43,624 nucleotides of DNA from Desulfobacteraceae bacterium (GTDB taxonomy: Bacteria; Desulfobacterota; Desulfobacteria; Desulfobacterales; Desulfosarcinaceae), in NCBI GenBank assembly GCA_003599575.1, contig QZKV01000128.1:1-43624 (forward strand). The letters are read 5' to 3'. Below the pieces are notes generated by a model. The model did not search any database, had not been told where the DNA came from, and was given only the letters and a program-made list of their open reading frames with translations. The position numbers and the translations under genes are program-made. Below are positions 1-8,600 of this stretch, one piece after another. Each line of letters starts with the position of its first letter. The first letter of the stretch is position 1.

Positions 1-9
1 TAATCCGCA

Positions 10-804
10 ATGCAACCGGAACCTGTGTCCGAGCCGCCCCAATATCCCGGCGGGCGCAGGCTCCAAGGCAAAAAGGCCGTCATCACCGGCGGGGATAGCG
101 GCATCGGCCGCGCGGTGGCCATGGCCTTCGCCCGGGAAGGCGCCGACATCTCCATCATTTACCTGTCCGAACACCGGGATGCCGAGGAAACCCGCCAGGC
201 AGTCGAAAAAACCGGCGCACGCTGCCTGACCATCAGCGGCGATATCGGAGATGAGACATTTTGCCGCGAGGCGGTCCAGCAGACCGCAGAACAGCTGGGC
301 GGACTGGACATTCTGGTCAACAATGCCGGGGAACAGCATGAACGGGAAAGCATTCTGCAAATCAGCGCCGAAGAATTGGATCGCACTTTTCGGACCAACA
401 TCTATTCCATGTTTTTCATGGTCAAGGCGGCCCTGCAGTTTTTCAAGCAGGGCGGCGTCATCGTCAATTCAACTTCGGTCACCGCTTATCAGGGACATCC
501 GACCCTGCTCGATTATGCGGCCACCAAGGGCGCCATTGTCTCTTTCACCCGTTCACTGGCCTTGCACCTGGCCGACCGCAAAATCCGGGTGAATGCCGTG
601 GCGCCCGGTCCGATCTGGACACCGTTGATTCCGGCATCCTTTGATAAAGAAAAAGTTCAGTCGTTCGGCGCCAATACTCCCATGCAGCGCGCCGGCCAAC
701 CCGGTGAAATCGCTCCCTGCTATGTCTTTCTGGCCTGCGATGATTCATCCTACATGACCGGCCAGGTGCTGCATCCGAATGGCGGGCGCATTGTGAATGG
801 GTAA
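10..804 (+). CDS. SDR-family NAD(P)-dependent oxidoreductase
   Basis: Classical short-chain dehydrogenase/reductase with a Rossmann fold, of the subgroup related to E. coli YghA and Bacillus YhdF-type general-stress SDRs. Visible motifs: the cofactor-binding TGGDSGIG at residues 26-33, NNAG at 104-107, catalytic Ser156, and YxxxK at Tyr169/Lys173, with the usual 13-residue Ser-Tyr spacing. The end VLHPNGGRIVNG is typical of the family. Members usually have some 25-35 more residues before the ...PEP... segment. Here an in-frame TAA sits 9 nt upstream of the ATG, at the very edge of the window. The N-terminus may therefore be shortened or frameshifted, and no ribosome site can be judged. The true substrate cannot be read from the sequence. 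The downstream neighbour is on the opposite strand. Confidence 0.9.
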   Translation: MQPEPVSEPPQYPGGRRLQGKKAVITGGDSGIGRAVAMAFAREGADISIIYLSEHRDAEETRQAVEKTGARCLTISGDIGDETFCREAVQQTAEQLGGLDILVNNAGEQHERESILQISAEELDRTFRTNIYSMFFMVKAALQFFKQGGVIVNSTSVTAYQGHPTLLDYAATKGAIVSFTRSLALHLADRKIRVNAVAPGPIWTPLIPASFDKEKVQSFGANTPMQRAGQPGEIAPCYVFLACDDSSYMTGQVLHPNGGRIVNG

Positions 805-855
805 TCACACCTGGGGCATCTTTTTGGAAATCTCACCTGAGGCATCTTTTTGGAA
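805..855. repeat. Tandem pair of 25-bp repeats (period 26)
   Basis: Two adjacent 25-base copies (805-829 and 831-855) differ at only two positions. Both contain CACCTG-GGCATCTTTTTGGAA, where the dash is G or A. They begin immediately after the SDR stop codon. Multiple short repeats like this are seen at the ends of some IS elements such as the IS21 group, but no transposase lies nearby, so a remnant IS end is only a possibility. Confidence 0.6.
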
Positions 856-955
856 TTTGATGGGTCAAGTCGGGGGCGGATCCGGGATCGTATCGAGACG
901 CATTCGATACCGATTCAGAAAACCCCCGCACAGGCCCGCTTGCGCCCGGTTCGCT

Positions 956-2044
956 TCAACGGGCTTGCGCCGGACCTTTTTCGCCGATGAAATCTTCGAT
1001 ATAGATCATCTGCACAATCACCATGGCGCACGCCACAAGCGGCATGGCCAAAAGCACCCCCAGGAACCCGGTCAGCTTGTACAGCAGCACCTGGGTCGCC
1101 AATATCAGCACGGGAGGCATGGTAATCACTTTGCGATGGATCATCGGCGTGAGAAAAAAGCCTTCGAGCGACTGGATAATGACATAAAAAATGCCCACCG
1201 GCACCAGGTACAATGTGCCCTGCGCCATGGCCACCAGGGCGATGGGAATGAAGGCGATAAGGGGCCCCAGGTTGGGAATAAAGGTCATTATGGCGGTGAA
1301 AACCGCCAGAACGACGGCATTGGGTATGCCGATCACCCATAGACCGGTGGCCACCGTACTCCCCAGGATCAGCATGGACATGCTTTGACCCAGCAGCCAC
1401 CAGCGCAAAACGTGTCCCAAATTGGCCAGCAGCGCCATCCCCCTGGGGCGAAAACGCAGCGGCAGCAGGCTCAGGATGCCCCGGATGTACAATCCTTTGT
1501 CCGCGGCGATATAGATACCGATGACCACGATGACGATGATGCCGAAAAGGGTGCCGAAAGTCGTGGAGAAAATCCCCACGATGTTTTTCAGGGATTTCAT
1601 CAGCTCGTCCCGATTTCGGCCAAACAACATCTCGCCCGCTTTACCGCTTTGATTGTCGAACAAATCACCCCAGCCGAAGCGATAGAGGTACGCTTCCACC
1701 CTTTCGATCGCATCAGGAATTTCTTGAACCAGTTGAACCGTCTGCTGGATAACGACCGGCACCAAAAAGGCAAGCAGCCCGCCCAAAAGCAAGGACAGGA
1801 ACAACACCAAAATGCCGAGGCAGGCCAGGCCGGGCAAACCCGTGTAGTGCATGATCGCGCGCTTGCCCCATTGCAGAAATACGCCGACCACAATGCCGGC
1901 AAAAACAAGCAACATCACATGACGGGCGAACCAGACGATCAGCAGCGTGATAAGAACCGCCGCCGTTATACCGACAGTGATCAAAACCCTCTGTGAAAAA
2001 GCAACCTTTGGAAGATTGCCGGGTGAATGACCGGACATCTGCAT
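956..2044 (-). CDS. AI-2E family transporter (YdiK/PerM-like permease)
   Basis: Polytopic inner-membrane protein of about 362 residues, the usual length of the AI-2E exporter/PerM family (PF01594). The order of segments fits the family: two N-terminal hydrophobic helices, a long amphipathic loop, then a C-terminal bundle with the family-typical IPNLGPLIAFIPI segment and SLEGFFLTPMIHRKVITMPP. Members export small molecules or work as Na+/H+-coupled permeases; the name gives no firm substrate. I take the ATG at 2044 because GAAGGG lies 10 nt upstream. A GTG at 2062 and an ATG at 2038 are alternatives. The gene stands alone, convergent with the SDR gene. Confidence 0.9.
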   Translation of the reverse strand: MQMSGHSPGNLPKVAFSQRVLITVGITAAVLITLLIVWFARHVMLLVFAGIVVGVFLQWGKRAIMHYTGLPGLACLGILVLFLSLLLGGLLAFLVPVVIQQTVQLVQEIPDAIERVEAYLYRFGWGDLFDNQSGKAGEMLFGRNRDELMKSLKNIVGIFSTTFGTLFGIIVIVVIGIYIAADKGLYIRGILSLLPLRFRPRGMALLANLGHVLRWWLLGQSMSMLILGSTVATGLWVIGIPNAVVLAVFTAIMTFIPNLGPLIAFIPIALVAMAQGTLYLVPVGIFYVIIQSLEGFFLTPMIHRKVITMPPVLILATQVLLYKLTGFLGVLLAMPLVACAMVIVQMIYIEDFIGEKGPAQAR

Positions 2045-2545
2045 GCGTTTGTAGCCCTTCACTGATGCGCCGGTCCATGTCAGGCTTAAAAGGTGGATCG
2101 GTCAGGCCTGGGGGAAAGAATTCGCCGGCGGACCCCCTGGCCCTTTGCGTGATCGGCAGCCATGCCATTTTCTCACCAAAGCATTTATTCTCTAGGTCGT
2201 CGTTCTGAAAAGAGCCAGTAGGCCGATGCTGTATTCACTTAAGGCCGAATGCGTATCCAAACGTGAACCGGACCGTGGTGCTGGCTTGCTGCACCCGTTT
2301 TAGCGGCCCCGGGGAGGGGCGACTGTCCATCCGGCCTGAATCCTGCTTTATACGGCGGCGCTTTTTCCTGCATCCAGCCAGATATGCGTATTTGACCCCA
2401 TTGTCATTTTCTCCTTGTCTGACCACTATCCCATAGTCGACTCGCAGTAGTAAGAAGGAAACATTCAGCGCTTAATAAGAACGCGCTGTTTCTCTCCACC
2501 CGGGGGGAAACGCCGACTTGAAATCTCAAAAAAAAGGAGAGCGAT
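2045..2545. other. Intergenic region without a convincing gene
   Basis: About 500 bases between the divergently arranged AI-2E and CsbD genes. Short open frames on both strands have poor composition and no ribosome sites. The region should hold both promoters; none matches a consensus well enough to call. Confidence 0.5.
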
Positions 2546-2743
2546 ATGAATTGGGATAGAATTTCCGGCAATTGGAAGCAAATCAAGGGAAAAGTCCGCA
2601 GCCAATGGGGCAAGCTTACCGACGATGAAATTGACGTAATCGGAGGGAATCGGGAGGAATTGATCGGCAAAATTCAGGAACGCTATGGGATTGCCAAGGA
2701 TCAAGCCGAAAATGAAGTCAAAAAATTCGAGACCTCATTATAG
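2546..2743 (+). CDS. CsbD-like stress-response protein
   Basis: Small, very hydrophilic 65-residue protein of the CsbD family (PF05532), at the normal family length. The N-terminal MNWDRISGNWKQIKGKV and the later TDDEIDVIGG and ELIGKIQERYGI segments are hallmark stretches. Family members are general stress proteins: sigma-B controlled in Bacillus, RpoS controlled as YjbJ in E. coli. They have no known enzymatic activity. The start is firmly set by AAGGAGA (2534-2540) 5 nt before the ATG. The following yihY-like gene starts about 230 nt downstream on the same strand, separated by inverted repeats, so co-transcription is uncertain. Confidence 0.92.
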   Translation: MNWDRISGNWKQIKGKVRSQWGKLTDDEIDVIGGNREELIGKIQERYGIAKDQAENEVKKFETSL

Positions 2744-2806
2744 GAGTTCATCATAGGGCCATTGTTGAGCACCCATCGGCCGGCCGTTGCATCCTCCGGA
2801 CGCTTT

Positions 2807-2836
2807 TGCGCGCTTTCACTCCAAAGAAAGCGCGCA
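2807..2836. repeat. Perfect 11-bp inverted repeat (hairpin)
   Basis: TGCGCGCTTTC (2807-2817) and GAAAGCGCGCA (2826-2836) are separated by 8 nt. Imperfect pairing continues outward. It lies about 65 nt after the csbD-like gene and lacks a T-tract on the plus strand, so it is either an mRNA-stabilising hairpin or a REP-like element rather than a textbook terminator. Confidence 0.65.
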
Positions 2837-2880
2837 TCGGCCGGATGGCCCCAAGCGGGTCCTCCGTATTTCACCCTGTG

Positions 2881-2898
2881 TCACTCCGCCCGGAGTGA
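2881..2898. repeat. Short palindrome TCACTCCG-cc-CGGAGTGA
   Basis: Perfect 8-bp arms separated by two bases, 74 nt before the YihY/BrkB start codon. The compact symmetry suits an operator half-site pair or a small hairpin. No regulator can be assigned. Confidence 0.5.
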
Positions 2899-2971
2899 GA
2901 AATTCTTCTGTCCAGCGACTGACACGGGAAAATCGTTTGCTTCGCATATTGCTGGAGACACAAAGCCCCTT

Positions 2972-3853
2972 ATGCTGAAAACCCTCTGGAAAATCACATC
3001 GGCAACATTTACTGCATGGTGGAACGACGATGTCTTTCGTCTGGCGGCGGCCATTGCGTTCTATACGATTTTTTCGTTGGCCCCCACTTTACTGATTTCG
3101 GTCGGCATCGCCAGTCTGGTCTTCAGTGAAGAACATGCCAAACATCAGATCATTGAGGAGATTGAAAAACTCACCGGCGCCGAAGGCGGCAAGGTCGCCG
3201 AGCAGGTGTTTAACAATATGATCGACATCCGTCAAAGTCCCAAAGCCATCTTGTATGGTCTGCTGGCCGTGGTTATCGGTTCCACGGCGGTCTTTGCCAA
3301 TCTGCAGGCAGCGCTGAATCAAATCTGGCATGTCCAGCCCAAATCCGACCGCAGCGTGCTCAAAGATTTGCTGCGCGTGCGGCTGCGATCGTTTTGCATC
3401 GTGTTGGCGGTCGGTTTTCTGCTCCTGGTCTCGATGGTGGTCAGTGCGGTGATCAACGGGTTCCAGGCCCTTTTGGCCGAGCGCCTGGAGGGGGTTTCGT
3501 GGGTGTGGCGTTTGCTGAATCTGTCGATGTCGTTTGCCATCATCACCTTGCTGTTTGCCATGATCTATAAATACCTTCCCGATGTGAAGATCTCCTGGAG
3601 CGATGTGATGATGGGTGCGGTCATCACATCGATTCTCTTTTCAATCGGTAAATTTCTGATCGGCTTCTATCTCGGCCACGTGGCCTTCGGGAGTGCTTAC
3701 GGTGCGGCCGGGTCGTTTGTGGTTCTGCTGATCTGGATCTATTACTCCACCCTGATCTGCTTTTTCGGAGCGGAATTCACCCAAGTCTATGCAAGCAGTA
3801 TCGGAGTCCGCATCCGTCCGCAGGATCATGCTGAAAAAACGCAAGAAAGTTAA
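2972..3853 (+). CDS. YihY/virulence factor BrkB family membrane protein
   Basis: Inner-membrane protein of about 293 residues (PF03631, formerly mis-called ribonuclease BN). It shows the family pattern: the N-terminal FRLAAAIAFYTIFSLAPTLL helix, a cytoplasmic segment around EEIEKLTG..GGKVAEQVF, then five further helices including FANLQAALNQIW, YKYLPDVKISWSDV and YGAAGSFVVLLIWIYYS. The function is not established; roles in efflux or envelope integrity have been suggested. The open frame extends upstream to 2762. The ATG at 2972 is preferred because homology begins there and GGAGA lies at 2954-2958; the upstream extension has no family similarity and crosses two inverted repeats. Confidence 0.9.
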   Translation: MLKTLWKITSATFTAWWNDDVFRLAAAIAFYTIFSLAPTLLISVGIASLVFSEEHAKHQIIEEIEKLTGAEGGKVAEQVFNNMIDIRQSPKAILYGLLAVVIGSTAVFANLQAALNQIWHVQPKSDRSVLKDLLRVRLRSFCIVLAVGFLLLVSMVVSAVINGFQALLAERLEGVSWVWRLLNLSMSFAIITLLFAMIYKYLPDVKISWSDVMMGAVITSILFSIGKFLIGFYLGHVAFGSAYGAAGSFVVLLIWIYYSTLICFFGAEFTQVYASSIGVRIRPQDHAEKTQES

Positions 3854-3938
3854 TGCCCGACTATATGGGATTACCCCTTTTCTTCACCATGCGCTTCCTT
3901 CTTCTCCCCCCCGGCAATCGAAACGGCCCGCAATCCGT

Positions 3939-4412
3939 TCAGCCGGTCAGGGCCGTCCACACGGCCCGCAGGATCAGAATACCGACATAAAATCCGGCTG
4001 CGATCACCATCCCAACGGTGAGGATGACCATCCACATCAAAAGGGTGCTTACGAGGACATTTTTCCTGGGTGCCGCCGCGTATCTTTGCATCAAGCGCAT
4101 GTTGCGCGCGTTGGCTTTCCAGGCCATATCGAAAAGATCTCCGATCAGTGGAATGGAACCGAGCAGCACCTCCATGACCACATTCAGCCCCATACGCATG
4201 ATGATCGCAAGCGGCACACCGCTGCGCGCAGCCTCCACAACGATGTACATGGACAACAACGCACCCACTGTCTCGCCGATACCGGGCACCAATCCGATCA
4301 GCGGGTCCAGTCCGATGCGGTAGTTGAGGCCGGGCAGGCGAATCGAATTATCGAGCAGCCATGCCAACCGATTCAAACGGTCCCAAGGAAGCGTGTGTTG
4401 TTCTTTGGCCAT
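3939..4412 (-). CDS. DUF4112 domain membrane protein
   Basis: About 157 residues with the DUF4112 signature: LNRLAWLLDNSIRLPG, then GLDPLIGLVPGIGETVGALLS, GVPLAIIMRMGLNV and GSIPLIGDLFDMAWKANARN. The C-terminal hydrophobic stretch forms one or two membrane helices. Function unknown throughout the family. The start at 4412 is supported by GAGG 8 nt upstream and by family homology starting just after it; the 22-codon extension to 4478 is proline/arginine-rich and unlikely. Convergent with the YihY/BrkB gene. Confidence 0.85.
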   Translation of the reverse strand: MAKEQHTLPWDRLNRLAWLLDNSIRLPGLNYRIGLDPLIGLVPGIGETVGALLSMYIVVEAARSGVPLAIIMRMGLNVVMEVLLGSIPLIGDLFDMAWKANARNMRLMQRYAAAPRKNVLVSTLLMWMVILTVGMVIAAGFYVGILILRAVWTALTG

Positions 4413-4853
4413 AATATTGCCTCGCGTGGGGAAAGCAGGGGTTGCCCTCCTTCCGGCCGGAGGATGATCCACGAGCATGTACCACGCCCGCCGCCGGTTC
4501 TAAAATGGGGTAGACCCTTTATTGCAGCATGCAACCGGGAGCATGAGCCGCCGATGCCGTACGGCGGTGCGGTGCATAAAGCGCTGTTCAATCCCGAAGC
4601 CACAGGCGGACGGCCTTACGGGGTGTAATCCAAAAATGGGGCCCACATCCCATGTTTTCTTCTGGCAGAAACCTTATAATAAACTCCCTGAGTTTGGCTT
4701 TACGGTCGGATTGGCCAGTGAACCGCAGGACTTGCCGTGTTTGAAAGCATTGCAATACGCATTACATTAATCGTCTGACCATATGAGTCAAAATCGGCTG
4801 GTACCATCACCTCGATCCATCATGCCGCTTCGTTTAGGGGCAAGGAGGAAGAA
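4413..4853. other. Intergenic region with possible promoter for the nicotinamidase-like gene
   Basis: No convincing gene in about 440 bases. TTGAAA at 4741-4746, followed after 16 nt by TACATT at 4763-4768, resembles a weak sigma-70 promoter some 85 nt upstream of the nicotinamidase-like start codon. This is a visual match only. Confidence 0.35.
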
Positions 4854-5420
4854 ATGTTCGATCCAGTTCAACATTTGCAAAAAGGCGACGGCCTTTTAAT
4901 CATCGATGTTCAATGGGATTTCTGTCCGGGCGGATTGCTCCCGGTACCGGAGGGAGACCGCATCATTCCGGTTGTGAACAAATGGACCGAGGCGGCGCTT
5001 AAGAATGATATTCCGGTCTATTTTTCACGCGACTGGCACCCGATCGCGCATATCAGTTTTAAGGAGCGCGGCGGAGATTGGCCTCCGCACTGTATTCAGG
5101 ATACCGACGGGGCCCAGTTTCATCCCAATTTGTATATGGACCGCAGGATTTTGGTCATTACCAAGGGGGTTCGTTTCGACCAGGACCAGAATTCGGTTTT
5201 TGACCAGACCGGGTTCGGCCATCAACTGGACCATGACGGGGTCAAGCGCCTGTGGGTGGGCGGTTTGGCGCAGGATGTGTGCGTGCTGAAGTCTGTCCTG
5301 GATGCACGCAGCAGCGGATTGGATGTGGGCGTAATCCGGGAGGCCACGCGGCCGATCAAGGAGGAGTCCGGCCGGCGCGCGATTGAGGAGATGATCAAGG
5401 CCGGCGCCACGATCATTTGA
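4854..5420 (+). CDS. Cysteine hydrolase, nicotinamidase (PncA)-like
   Basis: Isochorismatase-superfamily hydrolase of 188 residues that most resembles nicotinamidases, which deamidate nicotinamide to nicotinate in NAD+ salvage. The catalytic triad is visible: Asp18 in IIDVQWDF, Lys104 in ITKG, and Cys143 in DVCV. The metal-site pattern Asp60-x-His62-xxx-His66 (SRDWHPIAH) and the WPPHC segment at 77-81 point to PncA rather than true isochorismatases. The start is set by AAGGAGG (4842-4848), 5 nt before the ATG. The gene stands alone and is convergent with the large trehalose-metabolism fusion. Substrate assignment is inference from the motif set. Confidence 0.85.
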   Translation: MFDPVQHLQKGDGLLIIDVQWDFCPGGLLPVPEGDRIIPVVNKWTEAALKNDIPVYFSRDWHPIAHISFKERGGDWPPHCIQDTDGAQFHPNLYMDRRILVITKGVRFDQDQNSVFDQTGFGHQLDHDGVKRLWVGGLAQDVCVLKSVLDARSSGLDVGVIREATRPIKEESGRRAIEEMIKAGATII

Positions 5421-5514
5421 TGGAAAGGTACAGGCCCAACGCACCAACAATGCGGCGACGGAAAAACGAGTTCATTCTGCTGTCCCCTTAAGCAGATCCG
5501 GAATGTCGTCGCTC

Positions 5515-5580
5515 GGCGTCAAGACCGCTGTGCTTTCTGTTTCAATCGAGCCTTTTCAGAAAAGCGCAAGTCTTGACGCC
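5515..5580. repeat. Long imperfect hairpin between convergent genes
   Basis: GGCGTCAAGAC (5515-5525) pairs perfectly with GTCTTGACGCC (5570-5580). Pairing continues inward imperfectly through TGCTTTCTG and CAGAAAAGCGCA. It sits between the nicotinamidase-like gene (ends 5420) and the fusion gene (ends 5700, opposite strand), where a bidirectional transcription stop would be expected. It lacks a clear U-tract. Confidence 0.6.
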
Positions 5581-5699
5581 CTGATTTCGATCGCTCCGGC
5601 GGCGATCCCCACGGGAAAGCTGATCCGGAGCTGCCGAAGTTTGGGGCCGGCCGGCTGCTTTGGGCCAGGCCCTGCCTCCTTGGCCGGCACCATCCGGTG

Positions 5700-8600
5700 T
5701 CAATCTCCTTGGACATTCTCTTCAAATCGTCTGGAGAGATGGCTTTCGCTGGGACCCGCAGCGTTCCTTTGCTTCTGCACATCAGCGAGTTCGAACACCA
5801 GCGAGGAGTCGGATGACAAGGTGCGGACCTCGGCTTTGAACCCGATCCGAATAGGTTCCTGGGCGGTACGCAGGGAACGCACCTTGAGGCGTTCGGTGGT
5901 CAGATCGACCTCCAGAAAGTGGCTGCGGTAGCGTATGCGAATGCGCAGCCGGTTCAATTCCTTGGGCAGGCATGGGTTAAACCACAGCACATCCTCGCGG
6001 GTCACGATGCCGGTATACCCGCGCTGCAGCAGGTCCACCGTTCCGGCCATGGCGCCCAGATGAATCCCCTCGGCGGTTGTTCCGCCTTGAATATCGGTCA
6101 CATCGCTCTGCAAGGCCTCGTAAAACAGTTTCCATGATTGCACGCGATCGCTGCGCGCCAGCACCCAGGCATGCACGACCCGGCTGAGGGTCGAGCCGTG
6201 ACTGGTGCGTTTGATATAGTAGTCGATGTTCTTAGGAATCGTATCATAGGCAAAGGGATACCCCAGGCGCTGAAATATCTCGGTCAGCTCTTCGGCCGAT
6301 AACAGGTAGAACAGCATCAATACATCCGCCTGCTTGGAGGCTTTGTACCGATTGGGCGTATCCCCCTCGGCTTCCAAGATGCGGTCGAGACGTTGGATAT
6401 CGCCATATTTTTCTCGATACCGCTCCCACGCGAACTCCTTCAATTCATCATAACCCTCGAACTGGCTGATAATGCCATCCGCGTGGAAGACCACCCGCAT
6501 CTTGCGGCCGATCTCCTCCCAGTGTTCGAATTCCTGCCTGTGCAACTGCAACTTGTCGCATACTTCAAAGCGCGTGTCCGCAGGCAAAAGGTCCAGCATC
6601 CGCCGCGCGGCGCTGAGCACCCATACCGTCATGATGTTGGTATAGGCATTGTTGTTCAAGCCGGGCTGTTCGGCGCCGGGGTAGGCGTCATGGTATTCAT
6701 CCGGCCCCATGACATGCAGGATTTCATAGCGATCCAGGGCCGCGTTGTAACTGCACAGGCTTGCCAGGAAGCGTGCGATCTCCATCATCATCTCGGCCCC
6801 GTAAAAGGACATGAACTCCATGTCATTGGAGACCTGGAAATAATGGTCCAGGTTGTAGGCGATGGCGATATTGACATGCCGTTGGAGGCGACTGTGATCG
6901 GGCAGCCACCTGCCCGAACGCGGGTTGAGGTGGATGCGCTGGCTCTCTTCGCGGCCGTTGCTGCCGCTTTGCCAGGGGTACATGGCCCCGGCGTAGCCGG
7001 CGCGGCGGGAGGCCCGCCGGGCGGCCGCAAGACGGCGGTAGCGGTACATCAACAGGGCGCGCGTGATTTGCGGCAGCCGTAAATTAAGCATGGGAAAGAT
7101 GAACAATTCATCCCAAAAGACATGCCCGCGATAGGCTTCGCCGTGCCAACCCCGGGGCGGTACCCCCACATCCAACCCCATCTGCATGGTGTTGATGGAT
7201 GTGGTTTGAAGTAAATGGAAAATATACAAATGCACGATCATGTCGATGGGATCTTTTTCACCCGGGCGATCGTGCCACAGTTCCACACTGAATCGGCGCC
7301 ACAGGTGGTCCCAGGACCGGCGGTGATCTTCCAGCAGACGCGCGAAAGAGGGCGCCCGGCCGGCCATTTGGCAGGCTTCCCGGCCCGCTTCCGAGATGGC
7401 CGCATCTCTTGAGGTGTATAGGGCCACGGTCTTTTCCAGGCGCATCTCCGTCCCTTCCTCTGCATCCGCGGCAAGCAGGTGACAGACATAGCCCTCCTGG
7501 GTCAGTGTACGGCGCTCGGCCGCAAGCTCCCGTTCACCAGTGAAAAGCCTGGTGCGCGCGGCCATGGCGATTTGCAGGGCCGACGGGTGGGTGATCGTCT
7601 TGAGCAGTATGGTTTCGGGGTCGACCGGGCGCGTTTCCAGGGATCGCAAATGAACATTGTTGAGTCCCTGGTAACGGGCCACACCGCTGTTGCTCACCCG
7701 GCCGTCAAGGGCCGAGCGGAACTCGACTCGGCCGGACCAGTTCTCGGGGGTCAACGTAACGGTCAAGGCGGCCAGATGGGCCTGTCCCATGTGGACGATG
7801 CGCTGTTCATGCGCGCGGGTGATCCGTTGCCGGTCGTCGCGGTAGCGCCAGAACCGTTGCAGGACGCCGTTGCGGATGTCGAGCGTTTGCCGATAGGACA
7901 GCAATTCGGTCGTCGCCATGCTGAACCATGGGCCGTCCCCGATACGGAAATTCACCGGCAACCAGTTGGGCATGTTGACCAGATCTTCGTTTTCAATGAT
8001 ATGTCCGGAGATCTCGGTCTGCAGACGATTATAGCCGCCGGCCAGGTAGGTACCTGGGTAGTGCACCTCGCCGGCGCCGGCTTGCGCCGAGGCGCCGCGC
8101 GTGCAAAAATAACCGTTGCCCAGCGTGCACAGCGTTTCACGCAGCTTTTCGGATGCGGCATCGAATCCGTGGTAGACGAGCCGCCACGCGCTGCGTTCGT
8201 TCAACCATTGGGCGGCCTGTTGCAAGAATGCCTGCACCTGGCCGCTGTCGCGGAGTCGAAAGCGGGCGCGGCTGGGGCGGTCTTCTTCGGCCACCACGAT
8301 GCCGATGCCGATCTCGCGCAGCTCCTCGAAGGCGTCCTCGTCAGTCACATCATCGCCGATGAAAACGGGCAACACCCGCCGAAGATCCAACTCAAGGGCC
8401 TCTTCCAACAGCCATCGTACCGCCTTGCCTTTGTGCCAGTTCAGATCCGGCTGCAAATCGAATACCTTTTTGCCGCGAGACACACGCAAACCGCCCACAT
8501 CTGTCCGGACAAGTTCCACCACCCGCTCGATGGTGCGGCTTTGTTCCGGGGGGGCTTCACGATAGTGCACGGCCACCGAAAACTGCTTTTGCTCGATATG

